From Gallaecimonas xiamenensis 3-C-1 (GTDB lineage: Bacteria > Pseudomonadota > Gammaproteobacteria > Enterobacterales > Gallaecimonadaceae): a DNA stretch of 64,000 nucleotides. Positions 38,244-48,900 of this stretch are shown here, piece by piece. Within the stretch, counting starts at the first letter, position 1, and each line of letters opens with the position of its first letter. Under the pieces are notes generated by a model. The model was not told where the DNA came from. It worked only from the letters and a program-made list of their open reading frames with translations, and did no database searches. A program made the translations under genes and the position numbers. The DNA is taken from assembly GCF_000299915.1 (NCBI RefSeq), contig NZ_AMRI01000007.1:1-64000 (forward strand), read 5' to 3'.

Positions 38244-38311
38244 AGTCCTGCCCTGTCACTGACCAAGCTTTAACCATCCAGCCCCCAGGGGCCGCCGTCA
38301 AGGCCGGCAAT

Positions 38312-38341
38312 AAAAAAGGCCGCCCATTGGCGGCCTCTTTG
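38312..38341 (-). terminator. Terminator after the quinone oxidoreductase gene
   Basis: On the minus strand, GAGGCCGCC/GGCGGCC with an AATG loop is followed by six T residues just downstream of the qor stop. Confidence 0.88.
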
Positions 38342-38354
38342 CCAGGTGGCGCGC

Positions 38355-39332
38355 TTAGGGCACCAGCACGGTGGAACCGGTGGTTTGGCGGCCGGCCAGG
38401 GCGATATGGGCCTTGGCGGCGTCTTCCAGGGGGAAGCGCTGGCCAATATGGATTTGTACCTGGCCGCTTTGCACCACGTCGAACAGGTCCTTGGCCATGG
38501 CCTGCAGGCGCTCGGGGGTGTCGGCGTAGCCGTTGAGGCTGGGGCGGGTCACAAACAAGGAGCCTTTCTGGTTCAGAATGGCCAGGTTGACCCCTTCCAC
38601 CGGGCCGGAGGAGTTACCGAAACTCACCATCAGGCCACGGGGCTTGAGGCAGTCCAGGGAGGTCAGCCAGGTGTCCTTACCCACCGAGTCGTAGACCACG
38701 TCACACATGGCGCCGCCGGTCAGTTCCTTGACCCGCTCCACCACGTTTTCAGTGCTGTAGTTGATGACTTCCCAGGCGCCGTTGGCCTTGGCCAGGGCCG
38801 CCTTTTCGGCGGTGCTGACGGTACCGATAAGTTTAACCCCCAGGGCCTTGGCCCATTGGCAGGCAAAGGTGCCCACGCCACCGGCGGCGGCATGGAACAG
38901 CACCACGTCACCGGCCTTGAGGGGAGCGGTTTGGCGCAGCAGGTATTGGCAGGTCAGGCCCTTGAGCATCATGGCGGCGGCGCTGTCAAAATCGATCTGC
39001 TCGGGCAGCGACACCAGCTTGTTGGCAGGCAGCACATGGTATTGGCTGTAGGCACCCAGGGGGCCCTGGGCGTAGGCGACCCGGTCACCCACCTTAAAGC
39101 CCGTTACCCCTTCACCTATGGCGTCCACCACGCCGGCCCCTTCGGTGCCCAGGCTGGTGGGCATGGCCGGGGCCTTGTAGAGGCCGTCACGAAAATAGAT
39201 GTCGATAAAATTCACGCCCACGGCGTGGTTTTTCACCCGAACTTCACCGGCTTTGGGTTCGGCCAGGGCCACCTCTGCCCATTGCAGGACCTCCGGGCCG
39301 CCGTTTTGTTCTATTTGAATACGCTTTGCCAT
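38355..39332 (-). CDS. qor: Zinc-less NADPH:quinone oxidoreductase (QorA-like)
   Basis: This 325-residue MDR-family reductase is the same length as E. coli QorA. It shows the GroES-like N-terminal domain with NFIDIYFRDGLY, the TEGAGVVDAIGEGV segment, and a nucleotide-binding loop A-A-A-G-G-V-G at about 148-154. The zinc ligands of true alcohol dehydrogenases are absent. It probably reduces quinones with NADPH in the cytoplasm. It is a single-gene unit with its own terminator. Confidence 0.93.
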   Translation of the reverse strand: MAKRIQIEQNGGPEVLQWAEVALAEPKAGEVRVKNHAVGVNFIDIYFRDGLYKAPAMPTSLGTEGAGVVDAIGEGVTGFKVGDRVAYAQGPLGAYSQYHVLPANKLVSLPEQIDFDSAAAMMLKGLTCQYLLRQTAPLKAGDVVLFHAAAGGVGTFACQWAKALGVKLIGTVSTAEKAALAKANGAWEVINYSTENVVERVKELTGGAMCDVVYDSVGKDTWLTSLDCLKPRGLMVSFGNSSGPVEGVNLAILNQKGSLFVTRPSLNGYADTPERLQAMAKDLFDVVQSGQVQIHIGQRFPLEDAAKAHIALAGRQTTGSTVLVP

Positions 39333-39600
39333 TGCTGACTCCTTCTGTGGCGTTGCCCCTGTGATACCACTAGGCCCCTTGGCGATCTACTCCACTTTAG
39401 CCGGGTGGTCGCCTGTTCGCCTTGAGCTGCCGCCCCTGCAGGGTCAAGCCGCCACGCCCGCAGACGACGGCCCAAACGAAACAGCGGATGGGCATACAAT
39501 GACAAGCCAACCTGGACCACAGCGCCCTGGCAAAGGTAGCGGCCTGGCTGGAAAGCCACATGAAGGTAACGCCCGCTAGGGCCATGGCGCCCTGGTTAGC

Positions 39601-39629
39601 AAAAAGCCGCCCAAGGGCGGCTTCTTATT
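39601..39629 (-). terminator. Terminator after the lipase foldase gene
   Basis: The minus-strand stem AAGCCGCCC/GGGCGGCTT followed by a T5 run overlaps the lifO stop codon. Confidence 0.85.
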
Positions 39630-40479
39630 GCAGTTGGTGCCTTAGCCAAACGTCCAAGCGCCGCTGCTCTGCCTGGGTAAAATGCTGGTCGCCATAATGG
39701 GCCAGGGCCTCCTGGCGCTCGGCCTGTGGCAGGCCTTGCAGGCGTTCGGCTTCGGCCCGGTAGGCCGCCACCCTTTGCTGCCAGTCCTGGCGCGCCGCTT
39801 TCACCTGTTCCAGGCGGTCTGCCACCTGGTCGCCAAATTCGGCGGCCAGTTGGTCACGGCTGGCGCCCTCCATGGTGCCAAGGCGGCTCAGCCGCTGGCT
39901 GGGGCCAAGGGCGCGCTGCACCTCAGGAGGCGCCTTGGCCAGTTCGTCATCCAGCCAGTCTTGGCGGGCCTGGGGGTCCAGATCCAAAGCCTGGATCTCA
40001 AGGCGCCTTAAGGTCAGTTCTTCCAGGCCTTTATCCGCCCCCCACAGCGCCGCGATTTCCTCAGCGCTGAAAAACTGCCCCCGCAGGGCGTCCCGCTCGG
40101 CCCAAGCGGCTTGCAACTCGCCGGCGCTGGCCCGGCTTGGCATCGCAAGACTCCCCATGGCCTTAAGGTACTGCTGGTAACGGGCGAAGGCCGCCAAGGC
40201 CTGGCCGATATCCGCCTCGCTCCAGCCGGCTTCCCGAAGGGACTGGGCCAAGCGCTCCGGCAAGGCCGCCAAGCCCAGCTCCCCAAGGGTGCTGAGCCAA
40301 TAATCAAATCGGTCTTTTAGGGCCCCATCCAACACAAAGCCCGGGCCAAGGGCACCGTCGGTTTGGGTACCGGCCAGGCTGGCCACTGGGGCGCTGGGCC
40401 CTTTGGGGCTTTGGATAAGGGACCAAAAAAGGGTGCCGGCCCCCGTCAGGGCCAGCACCAATAGATGCCACGTCTTCAC
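39625..40479 (-). CDS. lifO: Lipase-specific foldase/chaperone Lif (LifO)
   Basis: This 284-residue protein has an N-terminal membrane anchor (about 5-23), a Pro/Ala-rich linker and a periplasmic helical foldase domain. The steric-chaperone signature R-x-x-F-D-Y-x-L-S-x-x-G-E is present at about 56-68. Lif proteins fold their partner lipase before type II export. The gene starts directly after the lipase stop codon, so the pair is an operon. It is somewhat shorter than the Pseudomonas and Burkholderia Lif (about 340 residues). Confidence 0.93.
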   Translation of the reverse strand: MKTWHLLVLALTGAGTLFWSLIQSPKGPSAPVASLAGTQTDGALGPGFVLDGALKDRFDYWLSTLGELGLAALPERLAQSLREAGWSEADIGQALAAFARYQQYLKAMGSLAMPSRASAGELQAAWAERDALRGQFFSAEEIAALWGADKGLEELTLRRLEIQALDLDPQARQDWLDDELAKAPPEVQRALGPSQRLSRLGTMEGASRDQLAAEFGDQVADRLEQVKAARQDWQQRVAAYRAEAERLQGLPQAERQEALAHYGDQHFTQAEQRRLDVWLRHQLQ

Positions 40480-41418
40480 CTAGAGTCCCAGGTTTTTCAG
40501 ACGGTTGGCTTGGGTTCTAAAGAGTGTTTTGGGGTTGGTTTCAAAGAGATTGACCAGGCCGAAGGTCTGGTTCACCTCGTCCAGGTGGTTCATGCCGTAG
40601 TTGTCCCGGATCACCTTGCCAAGGTGGCTGGAACAGCTGGACACCAAGCCGTCGCCGGGCTCGGAGAACACCAGGGAGGTGGCCAGCAGGCCGGCGTCGC
40701 TGATATCCAGCACATTGGTGACAGTACTGGCACCGCTCCAGGAGTAGTAATACACGCCGTTGCCGGCCTGCTCGTCCCCTTGGCCGCAGTACTGGCTGGG
40801 CATACCTTCCGGATAACGGGCGTTAAAGGCCAGGGTGCCGGCCGTGGTCAGGGACTCCAGGGCCGCAACGGCGTCCTGGGGGTCGGCCGGGGTGCCGGAC
40901 AGGAACTCGATAATGCCGGCAAAGGCGTTGAAAGCCCCGGCGATAATGTCTTCTGACAGGCTGTCCTGGGGTATGGCGCCGCGCACCGCGTCGGCAAAGC
41001 TCGACCCCCAGTTTACGCCGCCCACAGAAGTGACCGACGCCACCTTGTCCGGGCTCATCGACGCCGCATAACGGGCCGTCGGACCGCCGTGGGAATGGCC
41101 AATAAGGTTGACCTTGTCGGCCCCGGTCAGGGCCAGGATGTTATCTATCTGCGCCAGCAACTGCTCGCCCCGTACCTCGGTGCTGTTGGCGGCCGACACA
41201 TTCACCACATAGACCTTGGCCCCGTCCTTGCTGAGCGCCGAAGGTATGCCGTACCAGTAATCGACCCCCGCCAGGGAATCGAAACCGAACAGGCCATGGA
41301 CCAGGACTATGGGATAGTGGGTTTGGGTATAACCGCTGCTGCTGTGCCAGAAGGCGGCTTGGCTGGCGGGCGCGGCGCACAACAGCGCCAGCCCCAATGC
41401 CAGAGGCTTGAGTGACAT
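40480..41418 (-). CDS. lip: Secreted triacylglycerol lipase, family I.1/I.2
   Basis: This 312-residue extracellular lipase has a signal peptide ending ASQA (residues 18-21). The oxyanion region YPIVLVHGLFGF (35-46) precedes the nucleophile elbow GHSHGG with Ser109. A catalytic Asp is likely in the E-P-G-D-G-L-V segment and the His in NHLDEVNQ. Two Cys flanking the catalytic region fit the disulfide of Lif-dependent lipases. I chose the ATG at 41418 over the one at 41502: it has a strong AAGGGGG site and begins the signal peptide, while the extra 28 residues look like translated leader DNA. Confidence 0.94.
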   Translation of the reverse strand: MSLKPLALGLALLCAAPASQAAFWHSSSGYTQTHYPIVLVHGLFGFDSLAGVDYWYGIPSALSKDGAKVYVVNVSAANSTEVRGEQLLAQIDNILALTGADKVNLIGHSHGGPTARYAASMSPDKVASVTSVGGVNWGSSFADAVRGAIPQDSLSEDIIAGAFNAFAGIIEFLSGTPADPQDAVAALESLTTAGTLAFNARYPEGMPSQYCGQGDEQAGNGVYYYSWSGASTVTNVLDISDAGLLATSLVFSEPGDGLVSSCSSHLGKVIRDNYGMNHLDEVNQTFGLVNLFETNPKTLFRTQANRLKNLGL

Positions 41419-41587
41419 AACTCCCCCTTGTTGGTGGTGGTTTCCGTTCTGGGTCGGCCTTTTTTTATGTGCTGCTTGCTGACAGGTCCGCCCAGTTAAC
41501 AAAAATTACACATCAGACCAGATAGGGCAACAGCATTGCCGCCCCTGCCTGTTGGCTATTTGCCAACCACTTGGAAACAATGGGAAT

Positions 41588-42004
41588 TTAGCTGTCGCCG
41601 GGCACCAGCACTTCGGGCTGCTGATAACGACGCCGCACCCAGTTCACCGCTTTTAGCACCGAACTTTGCCGGATCACCGCTTTTTCCAGGGCAAACTTAC
41701 CGGGAAAGTCCGACACCACCAGGGCGATAAGGATGGTCAACAGCCCCTGGCCGGGTAGGAACAGCATCAGGAAACCAGCCAGGAACAACACCAGGGCCAA
41801 CAGATTGCGCATCAGCCACCAGGCCAGGGTCAGGGCCGTCCAATGGCGGGGGCGCTTTTCACGGACGAAGTAATTGGCCGGCATCTTCACGATGAGGTAG
41901 GGGATCACCACCATGGACGCCAGCACCATCAGCAGGCCCACTATGCCGATGGCGGGCAGGTAGGGGCTGATGATGTCGATAAGGGTTTCCAACCACTGGG
42001 GCAT
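41588..42004 (-). CDS. Small inner-membrane protein (PGPGW-like family)
   Basis: This 138-residue protein has three hydrophobic stretches (about 14-38, 60-84, 86-102) and a central F-L-P-G-Q-G-L-L motif followed by the DFPGK-x-A-L-E-K segment, reminiscent of the small PGPGW transmembrane proteins. The function is unknown. The ATG at 42004 follows AAGGAGG at a good distance and is preferred over the one at 42022. It is a single gene between the lipase unit and a lipoprotein gene. Confidence 0.8.
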   Translation of the reverse strand: MPQWLETLIDIISPYLPAIGIVGLLMVLASMVVIPYLIVKMPANYFVREKRPRHWTALTLAWWLMRNLLALVLFLAGFLMLFLPGQGLLTILIALVVSDFPGKFALEKAVIRQSSVLKAVNWVRRRYQQPEVLVPGDS

Positions 42005-42056
42005 ACTGCCTCCTTGCCACAAGTTGCCGCACTATCTTAGCCCCAGTGGGGGCAGA

Positions 42057-42083
42057 CAAAAAAGCCGGCCCAGGGCCGGCTCT
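42057..42083 (-). terminator. Terminator after the lipoprotein gene
   Basis: The minus-strand stem AGCCGGCCC/GGGCCGGCT with a T-run lies directly after the stop of the lipoprotein gene at 42086. Confidence 0.88.
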
Positions 42084-42085
42084 TG

Positions 42086-42493
42086 TCAGCGGGTTGCTAC
42101 CAGCTTCCAACCCTCTTCGCTGCGGCGCAGCACCAGGGTTTGCTTCTGTTCCACTTCATCGCCGTCTTTGAAGTCGCCGAACTGCATCTTCAGGGCCATC
42201 AGGCCCAGGCCGGCGCCCAGGTCTCCAAGGCCGGAGCCCTTGCTCTCTTTCCTGAGATCCTCAGCCACCTCTTTGAGATCCTTGGTAAAGACCAGGGTGT
42301 ACTGCACGTCCACCAGGTAGGTGTCTTCGCCCTTGGTCAAGGCGTCCAGCTTCTCGAAGTCGTCTATTTCAAAGAGCTCGTAACCGTCATTGAGCTTGGC
42401 GGTCAGCATGTCTTCCAGGTCACCCTCGCTGGGTTTGTCGGAACAACCGGCCAACAGGGCGGCGGCGGCCAACGCCAGGATCCATTTTTTCAT
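42086..42493 (-). CDS. Small lipoprotein of unknown function
   Basis: This 135-residue protein has a signal peptide and lipobox LLAGC; Cys17 is lipidated and followed by Ser, which predicts outer-membrane sorting. The mature part is acidic and Lys-rich, with an L-E-D-M-L motif and an E-G-W-K-L-V ending typical of small DUF-type accessory lipoproteins. I do not recognise a specific family. It is divergent from recC across a 164-base gap. Confidence 0.82.
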   Translation of the reverse strand: MKKWILALAAAALLAGCSDKPSEGDLEDMLTAKLNDGYELFEIDDFEKLDALTKGEDTYLVDVQYTLVFTKDLKEVAEDLRKESKGSGLGDLGAGLGLMALKMQFGDFKDGDEVEQKQTLVLRRSEEGWKLVATR

Positions 42494-42657
42494 TCTCGCT
42501 TCCTCATCTTGGGCCCGTCATTGGCGAACGGGGGCCCGATATTATGGCACAAGCCCCTAATCCATAAGATTTTTTTGAAGTATGCCAAGCCCGCTATTGG
42601 CGGTGCCCGCCTCTTGGCCGTTAAGATAGGGAAAACCGCCAAGCCAAGAACAGCCCC

Positions 42658-45600
42658 ATGCACACCGGCCTTTCCATTATCCAGGGTAATAAGCTCGACG
42701 ATCTGCGGGATCTGTTGGTGGCCTTCCTGGCCCAAAGCCCCCTTGCTCCCCTGGAAAATGAAACCTTCCTGGTGCAATCCAACGGCATGGCCCAGTGGCT
42801 GAAATTGGGCCTGGCCGAGAGCGCCGGCATTTGCGCAGCCGTAGACATGCAGATGCCGGTGCGTTTTCTCTGGCAGGCCTACCGCGCCGTGCTGGGGGCC
42901 CATAACGTGCCCCGCCACAGCCCCTTTGACAAACCCCGGCTGCGCTGGCGGCTGCTGCGGCTGTTGCCGACGCTAAGCGGCGAGGTTTACGCCCCCCTTA
43001 GACGCTTTTTGGAAGGGGACAGCGACCAGCGCAAGGCCTGGCAACTGGCCCAGAAAATCGCCGACATCTTCGACCAATACCAGATGTACCGGGCCGACTG
43101 GCTGGCGGACTGGGAAGCGGGCTTTGACCGGGTGCAAAGCCCCCGCGGCAAGGTTGAAGAGCTAGGCAGCGAGCACCGCTGGCAACCGGCCCTGTGGCGG
43201 GCCCTGATGGCCGACATGCAAAGCGAGCAAACCGGTATTTCCCGTTCGGCGCTGCACCAGCGCTTCCTGGCCGCCGCCAAGGCCTTGGACAGCCGCCCGG
43301 CGGGCCTACCCAAACGGTTGATTGTGTTTGGTATTTCTTCCCTGCCAAGCCAAGTGCTGGAAGCCCTGGACGCCATCAGCCGGCACTGCCAGGTATTGTT
43401 ATTTGTGGCCAACCCTTGCCAGCATTTTTGGGGCGATATCGTCGATGGCCGCGATTTGCTGCGCCTTGAGCAAAAGCGCCAGCAGCGAAAACCCGGCCTG
43501 CCGCTTGAGCCCAGCGACGACGAGCTGCACGCCAGCGCCAACCCGCTGCTGGCCTCCTGGGGCAAACAAGGGCGCGACTACATCGGGCTTTTATCCCGCT
43601 ACGACGAGCCGGACCACTACCGCGCCGATTTCCAGCAAATTGACTTGTTCAGCGGCTACGGCGACTCGGTGCTGGGGCAAATCCAGCAAGACATCCTCGA
43701 CCTCAACCCGCTGCCAGAAGAAAAACGCGCCACGGCGGACGACTCTATTCGCCTAGTATCGGCCCACAGCCGCCAGCGGGAAGTGGAAGTGCTGCAAGAC
43801 TTTCTGCTCACCCAGATGGAAAAGGGCCTAAAACCCCGGGACATCATCGTCATGACCCCGGACATTCAGGCCTACGCGCCCCATATCGAGGCGGTGTTCG
43901 GCCAGTTGGATTGGCGCGACCCGCGCTTTATTCCCTTTACCCTGTCTGACCGCACCGAGCGCGACGTCAAGCCGCTGCTGGTGGCCTTGGATAAACTGCT
44001 GACCCTGCCCCAGTGGCGCTTTGCGGTCAGTGACCTGTCCGACCTTCTGGACTTGGCGGCGGTGCGGGCCCGCTTTGGCCTTAGCGAAGCGGACCTGCCG
44101 CAACTGAAAGACTGGATAGGGGGCGCCGGTATTCGCTGGGGCCTAAACGGCCAGCAACGCGCCGCCCTTGGGGTGCCGGCCTTGGAGCAAAACAGCTGGC
44201 AGTTTGGCCTTAAGCGCTGGCTGCTGGGCTATGCCCAGGGCAATGCCGGCCCCTTTGCCGGTATCGAACCCTATGACGAAGTGGCGGGCCTCGCCGCCGG
44301 TGCCGCCGGTAGCTTGGCCGACTTGATTGCGCTGCTGGAAAGCTACTGGCAAGCCTTTCGCCAGCCCCAAAGCCCAGAGGATTGGGCAGCGCTGCTGCGC
44401 CAGTTGCTGAGCGACCTTTTTATTGCCCAGGACAGCGACGAACGGCTGACCCTAGAGCAGCTCAGCCTGGCCCTGGACGCCTGGCTAGAGCACTGTGCTG
44501 AGGCCCATTTTGACAGCGCCATAGAGCTGCACCTGGTACGGGACGCCTGGCTTGGCATGCTGGACGACGGCGGCCTGGCCCAGCGCTTTTTGGCAGGCTC
44601 GGTCAACTTCGCCACCCTGATGCCCATGCGCGCCATCCCCTTTAGGCTGGTGTGCATTTTGGGCCTCAATGACGGCGACTACCCCCGGTCGGTGGCGCCG
44701 GTGGATTTTGATCTGATGAGCCTGCCCGGCCAGTACCGGCCCGGGGACCGCTCCCGCCGCGAAGACGACCGCTACCTCTTTTTAGAAGCGCTGCTGTCGG
44801 CCCGGGATTGCCTGTATCTGTCCTGGGTGGGGCGCAGCGTACAAGACAACACCGAGCGGCCACCGTCGGTGCTGCTCGGGCAATTATTGGATTATTTAGA
44901 AGGGGGCTGGCAACAGCCACCGGCCATTATCCAGCACCCCTTGCAGCCCTTTAGCCGCCGCTATTTTGAAGGGGGTGAGTTCACCAGCTTTGCCCGGGAA
45001 TGGCGCCAGGTGCTGGACAAGCCCGATGAAGAGGCCCCCCACAGCCTGCCGCCCCTGGGGGCTACCCCCACGGCAGACCTGGCGCTGCTGGCCAAGCTGC
45101 TGCGCTCCCCCTGCCAGCTGTTTTTCAACGAACGGCTGAAGATTTATTTGGGCAACGAGCAAGAAGTGCTGGCCGAAGACGAGCCCTTTACCCTCAACGC
45201 CCTGGAGCAATACCTGCTGACCGACCAGCTGCTGGCCGCCAGCCTGGACGGCACCCTGAACCGGGAACTGGAACGCCTGCACGGCAGCGGCGCCCTGCCC
45301 CTGGCCGGTTTTGCCGAACCCGCCATAGGCGGCGTGGTGGACGCCGCCACCGAGCTGGCCGCCAAGGCCCAGGGGCTGCTGGCCAGCTACCACCCGGCCA
45401 AGGCCCTGGAACTGGCCACAGAAGGCTTTGCCGACTGGCTGGAAGTAAGGCAGAGCAACAGCGGCGACAAGCTGCAATTACAATTGCGCCCCACCAGCGT
45501 CATGGCCGGTAAAAAAGTGAAATACCATGCCCTGCTGCGGCTCTGGGCCGGGCATCTGCTGGCAAACGGCACCGGCCACCTTGTGGACAGTAAACTCTTG

Positions 45601-45921
45601 GCGCCCGACGCCGAAGTGCACCTGGCCCGTGGGCCCTTGAACGCCGCCCCCATTTTGGCGGCCTTTAAAGCCGCCCTCGATGGCCCGCTGCCGGTGACCC
45701 CCAAGACTGCCTTTGCCTATCTGGCGGCCCAGGATAAAGGCGAAGAGGCGGCCATCGCCGCCGCCCAAAAAGCCTATGACGGCGACGATTTCAGCCCCGG
45801 CGAGCGTCTGCAAGACCTTTACTGCGCCCGCGCTTACCCCAGCTTTGCCGATATGGATGTAGACCACTTCCAGGCCCTGGCCCAAAGCCTTTACGCGCCA
45901 CTGATGGAGGCCGTGCAATGA
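42658..45921 (+). CDS. recC: Exodeoxyribonuclease V gamma subunit RecC
   Basis: This 1087-residue RecBCD subunit recognises Chi and splits the duplex ahead of the RecB and RecD motors. The family start (NKLDDLRDLL, FLVQSNGMAQWLKLGLAE) and the conserved PMRAIPFRLVCILGLNDGDYPR region are clear. Its inactive helicase and nuclease folds fit the normal length of about 1100. Its end overlaps recB by 4 bases. ptrA, which separates recC from recB in enterics, is absent here. Confidence 0.97.
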   Translation: MHTGLSIIQGNKLDDLRDLLVAFLAQSPLAPLENETFLVQSNGMAQWLKLGLAESAGICAAVDMQMPVRFLWQAYRAVLGAHNVPRHSPFDKPRLRWRLLRLLPTLSGEVYAPLRRFLEGDSDQRKAWQLAQKIADIFDQYQMYRADWLADWEAGFDRVQSPRGKVEELGSEHRWQPALWRALMADMQSEQTGISRSALHQRFLAAAKALDSRPAGLPKRLIVFGISSLPSQVLEALDAISRHCQVLLFVANPCQHFWGDIVDGRDLLRLEQKRQQRKPGLPLEPSDDELHASANPLLASWGKQGRDYIGLLSRYDEPDHYRADFQQIDLFSGYGDSVLGQIQQDILDLNPLPEEKRATADDSIRLVSAHSRQREVEVLQDFLLTQMEKGLKPRDIIVMTPDIQAYAPHIEAVFGQLDWRDPRFIPFTLSDRTERDVKPLLVALDKLLTLPQWRFAVSDLSDLLDLAAVRARFGLSEADLPQLKDWIGGAGIRWGLNGQQRAALGVPALEQNSWQFGLKRWLLGYAQGNAGPFAGIEPYDEVAGLAAGAAGSLADLIALLESYWQAFRQPQSPEDWAALLRQLLSDLFIAQDSDERLTLEQLSLALDAWLEHCAEAHFDSAIELHLVRDAWLGMLDDGGLAQRFLAGSVNFATLMPMRAIPFRLVCILGLNDGDYPRSVAPVDFDLMSLPGQYRPGDRSRREDDRYLFLEALLSARDCLYLSWVGRSVQDNTERPPSVLLGQLLDYLEGGWQQPPAIIQHPLQPFSRRYFEGGEFTSFAREWRQVLDKPDEEAPHSLPPLGATPTADLALLAKLLRSPCQLFFNERLKIYLGNEQEVLAEDEPFTLNALEQYLLTDQLLAASLDGTLNRELERLHGSGALPLAGFAEPAIGGVVDAATELAAKAQGLLASYHPAKALELATEGFADWLEVRQSNSGDKLQLQLRPTSVMAGKKVKYHALLRLWAGHLLANGTGHLVDSKLLAPDAEVHLARGPLNAAPILAAFKAALDGPLPVTPKTAFAYLAAQDKGEEAAIAAAQKAYDGDDFSPGERLQDLYCARAYPSFADMDVDHFQALAQSLYAPLMEAVQ

Positions 45922-48900
45922 GCCAGCACCTTAACCCCCTGACCTTTCCCCTGCACGGCACCCGGCTCATTGAAGCCAGCGCCGGCACCGGCAAAACCTT
46001 TACTATCGCCGCCCTTTACCTGCGGCTGGTGCTGCAAGGGCTGACCCCGCCGCAAATTCTGGTGGTGACCTTCACCGACGCCGCCACCAAAGAACTCAAA
46101 GACCGTATTCGCGCCCGACTGGTGGAAGCAACCAAGGTGTTTCGCGGCGCCTTAGCGGGCGACCCACTGGTAGCGGCCCTTAAAAGCCAATATCCCGAAG
46201 ACCAGTGGCCGGGCTGCGCCCGCCGCCTGGAGCTGGCCGCCCAGTGGATGGACGAAGCCGCCGTCTACACCATTCACGGCTGGTGCAACCGCATGCTGGC
46301 CACCCACGCCTTTGCCGCCGACAGCCTCTTTGAACTGACCCTGGAAACCGACCAGCGCCACCTCTTCGAGCAGGTGCTGGCGGACTACTGGCGCAGCCAG
46401 TACTACCCCCTGGCCGATGTGTCGGTGGTGGCAGAGCTGTGGAACAGCCCTGCCAAGCTGCACGCCGCCATTCGCCCCTGGCTGCCCTGGGCCGAGCCGC
46501 CGGTGGTGAACGCCAGCGAGGTATTGGCAGAGCTGGCCGAGCGCCAGCAGGCCTTGCTGGCGCCGGTGAAAGAGCAATGGCGCACCTTGCTGGATGACTT
46601 TAGCGCCGCCATGCTGGCCGCCCACGGCAATAAGGATTTCAACGGCAACAAGGTGCGCATCGCCACCCTCGAAGGCTGGCTTGAGGCATTAAAAGCCTGG
46701 GTAGACTCCGACGCCCTGCTGCCCGAGATCTCCGACAAGCACTGGGAGCGCTTTAGCCCGGCGGGGCTGGAAGACGCCGCCAAGGCCAATGTGGCCATCA
46801 TGAACCACCCCGGCATCGACGCCCTGGGGGCCATCCTGGCCGCCCGCGCCAAGCTGCCCAAGGCCGATATCGATCTGGCGAAACACGCCGCCGGCTGGAT
46901 AAAGGCCAGGCTGGAACAAGAAAAGCACCAGCGCGCCACTCTGGGTTTTGACGATCTCCTTACCCGCCTGGACCAAGCCCTGCACAAGGGTCCGGAGCTG
47001 GCGGACGTTATTCGCCGCCAATACCCCATCGCCCTTATCGATGAATTCCAGGACACGGACCCGACCCAGCTTAGGATCTTCGCCAAGATCTATGATCTTG
47101 AATCCAATCAAGAAGAGACAGGTCTCTTCTTGATTGGGGATCCTAAGCAAGCTATCTACGGCTTCCGGGGGGCCGACATCTTTACCTACTTAAAAGCCCG
47201 CCGTGCCACCACCGGCCGCCACTACCACCTGGACACCAACTACCGCTCAACCCAGGGCCTGGTCAGCGCCGTCAATCAGGTGTTTGGCCACCAGCCCAAC
47301 AGTTTTTTGTTTGACGAAATTCCCTTTGAGGCGGTCAAGGCCAATGGCCGCAAAGAACAGCTGGTGATAAACGGCGCGCCGGTGCCGGCCATGACCGGCT
47401 GGCACCTGGCGCTGGATAGCGCCGTGTCGGGCAGCCAGTACCGCAAGCTGATGGCCGAGCGCTGCGCCAGCCAGATGGTGGCCATGCTTAACGGCGACGG
47501 CGCCTTTCAAGGCCCAGATGGCCAAACCCCGCTGCGCCCAGCCGACATGGCGGTGCTGGTGCGGGGCCGGGGCGAAGCCGACGCCATTCGCGCCGCCCTC
47601 TTTGCCCGTGGCGTAGCGTCTGTGTACCTGTCGGACAAAGAATCGGTATTTGCCTCCAGCGAAGCGCGGGATTTACTGGCGCTGCTGGCCGCTTGCGCCG
47701 AGCCCGAAGATGGCCGCTTGCTGCGCGCCGCCCTGGCGGCGCCAGTGCTGGAGCTGAGCCTGGGTTGGCTCGATACCCTCAACCAGGACGAGCTGCTTTT
47801 TGAGCAGCAAGTAGAGCGCTTTAAAGGTTACCAACTGCGCTGGCACCAGCGTGGGGTGCTGCCGATGCTGCGCCAGCTGCTGAGCGACTTTTCGATCCCG
47901 GCGCGGCTCCTGGCAAGCCCTGGGGGTGAGCGGTCCCTTACCAACCTGTTGCACCTGGCAGAATTGCTGCAAGGGGCGGCGGCCAAGCTCGACGGTGAGC
48001 AGGCCCTTATTCGTTATCTAAGTGAGGCGGTGGCCGACCCGGCTGCCGGCGATGAAGAAATTCTGCGCCTGGAATCGGACGCTGACCTGGTGAAGGTCAT
48101 CACCATCCACAAGTCCAAGGGCCTGGAATACCCGCTGGTGTTCCTGCCCTTTGTGATGGGCTACCGCGAAGAAGACCGCCAGGGCCCTTACATCCGCTAC
48201 CACGACGACAGCGGCAAGGCGGTGCTGGATATCGAAAAAACCGACGGCGCCTACGCCAAGGCTGAAAAAGAGCGGCTGGCCGAAGACATGCGCCTCTTGT
48301 ACGTGGCGCTCACCCGCCCCCGCCACGCCTGCTTTTTGGGGCTGGCGCCGGTGAAAATGCAGCGCAGCGGCAAAAAGGGCGAGAACGACCTGCACCGGGG
48401 CGCATTCGGATATCTGCTGACCGGCGGTACTCCCATCGACAACGGCGCCCTGGGCGAGGCTTTTGCCAGGCTCGCCGCCGGTTGCAGCGACATAGTGCTG
48501 AGTGAGGCGCCCGACGTTACCGATGCCCAGTACCAGCCGAAAACCCAGCCGCTACCCCTGGTGGCAGCCCGCCCCTTTAAGGCGCCGCCGGCCGAGCGCT
48601 GGTATATCGCCTCCTACTCGGCGCTGCGCACCCAGGACTGGCAAAGCGATATCGCCACCCCCTTGGCCGAGAACATCAATAACCCCGACGAAGAACAAGA
48701 GGCCCAAAGCAAGGCCCTATCCGATTCCATCCACCAGTTCCCCCGTGGCCCTGGCCCCGGCACCTTCCTCCACGGCCTCTTTGAATGGGCCGCCCTGGAA
48801 GGTTTTGGCAAGGTCACCGAGCCCCAGGCACAAAAGCTGCTGGCCGCCCGCCTGACCCGGCGCGGCTGGGAGCAATGGCTAACGCCCCTGACTAGCTGGT

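Noticed and set aside
41419..41502. 28-residue N-terminal extension of the lipase
   Set aside because: The signal peptide and strong ribosome-binding site belong to the ATG at 41418.
47085..47150. Frameshift in recB at the palindrome
   Set aside because: The frame stays open and both flanking helicase motifs are in phase, so the gene appears intact.
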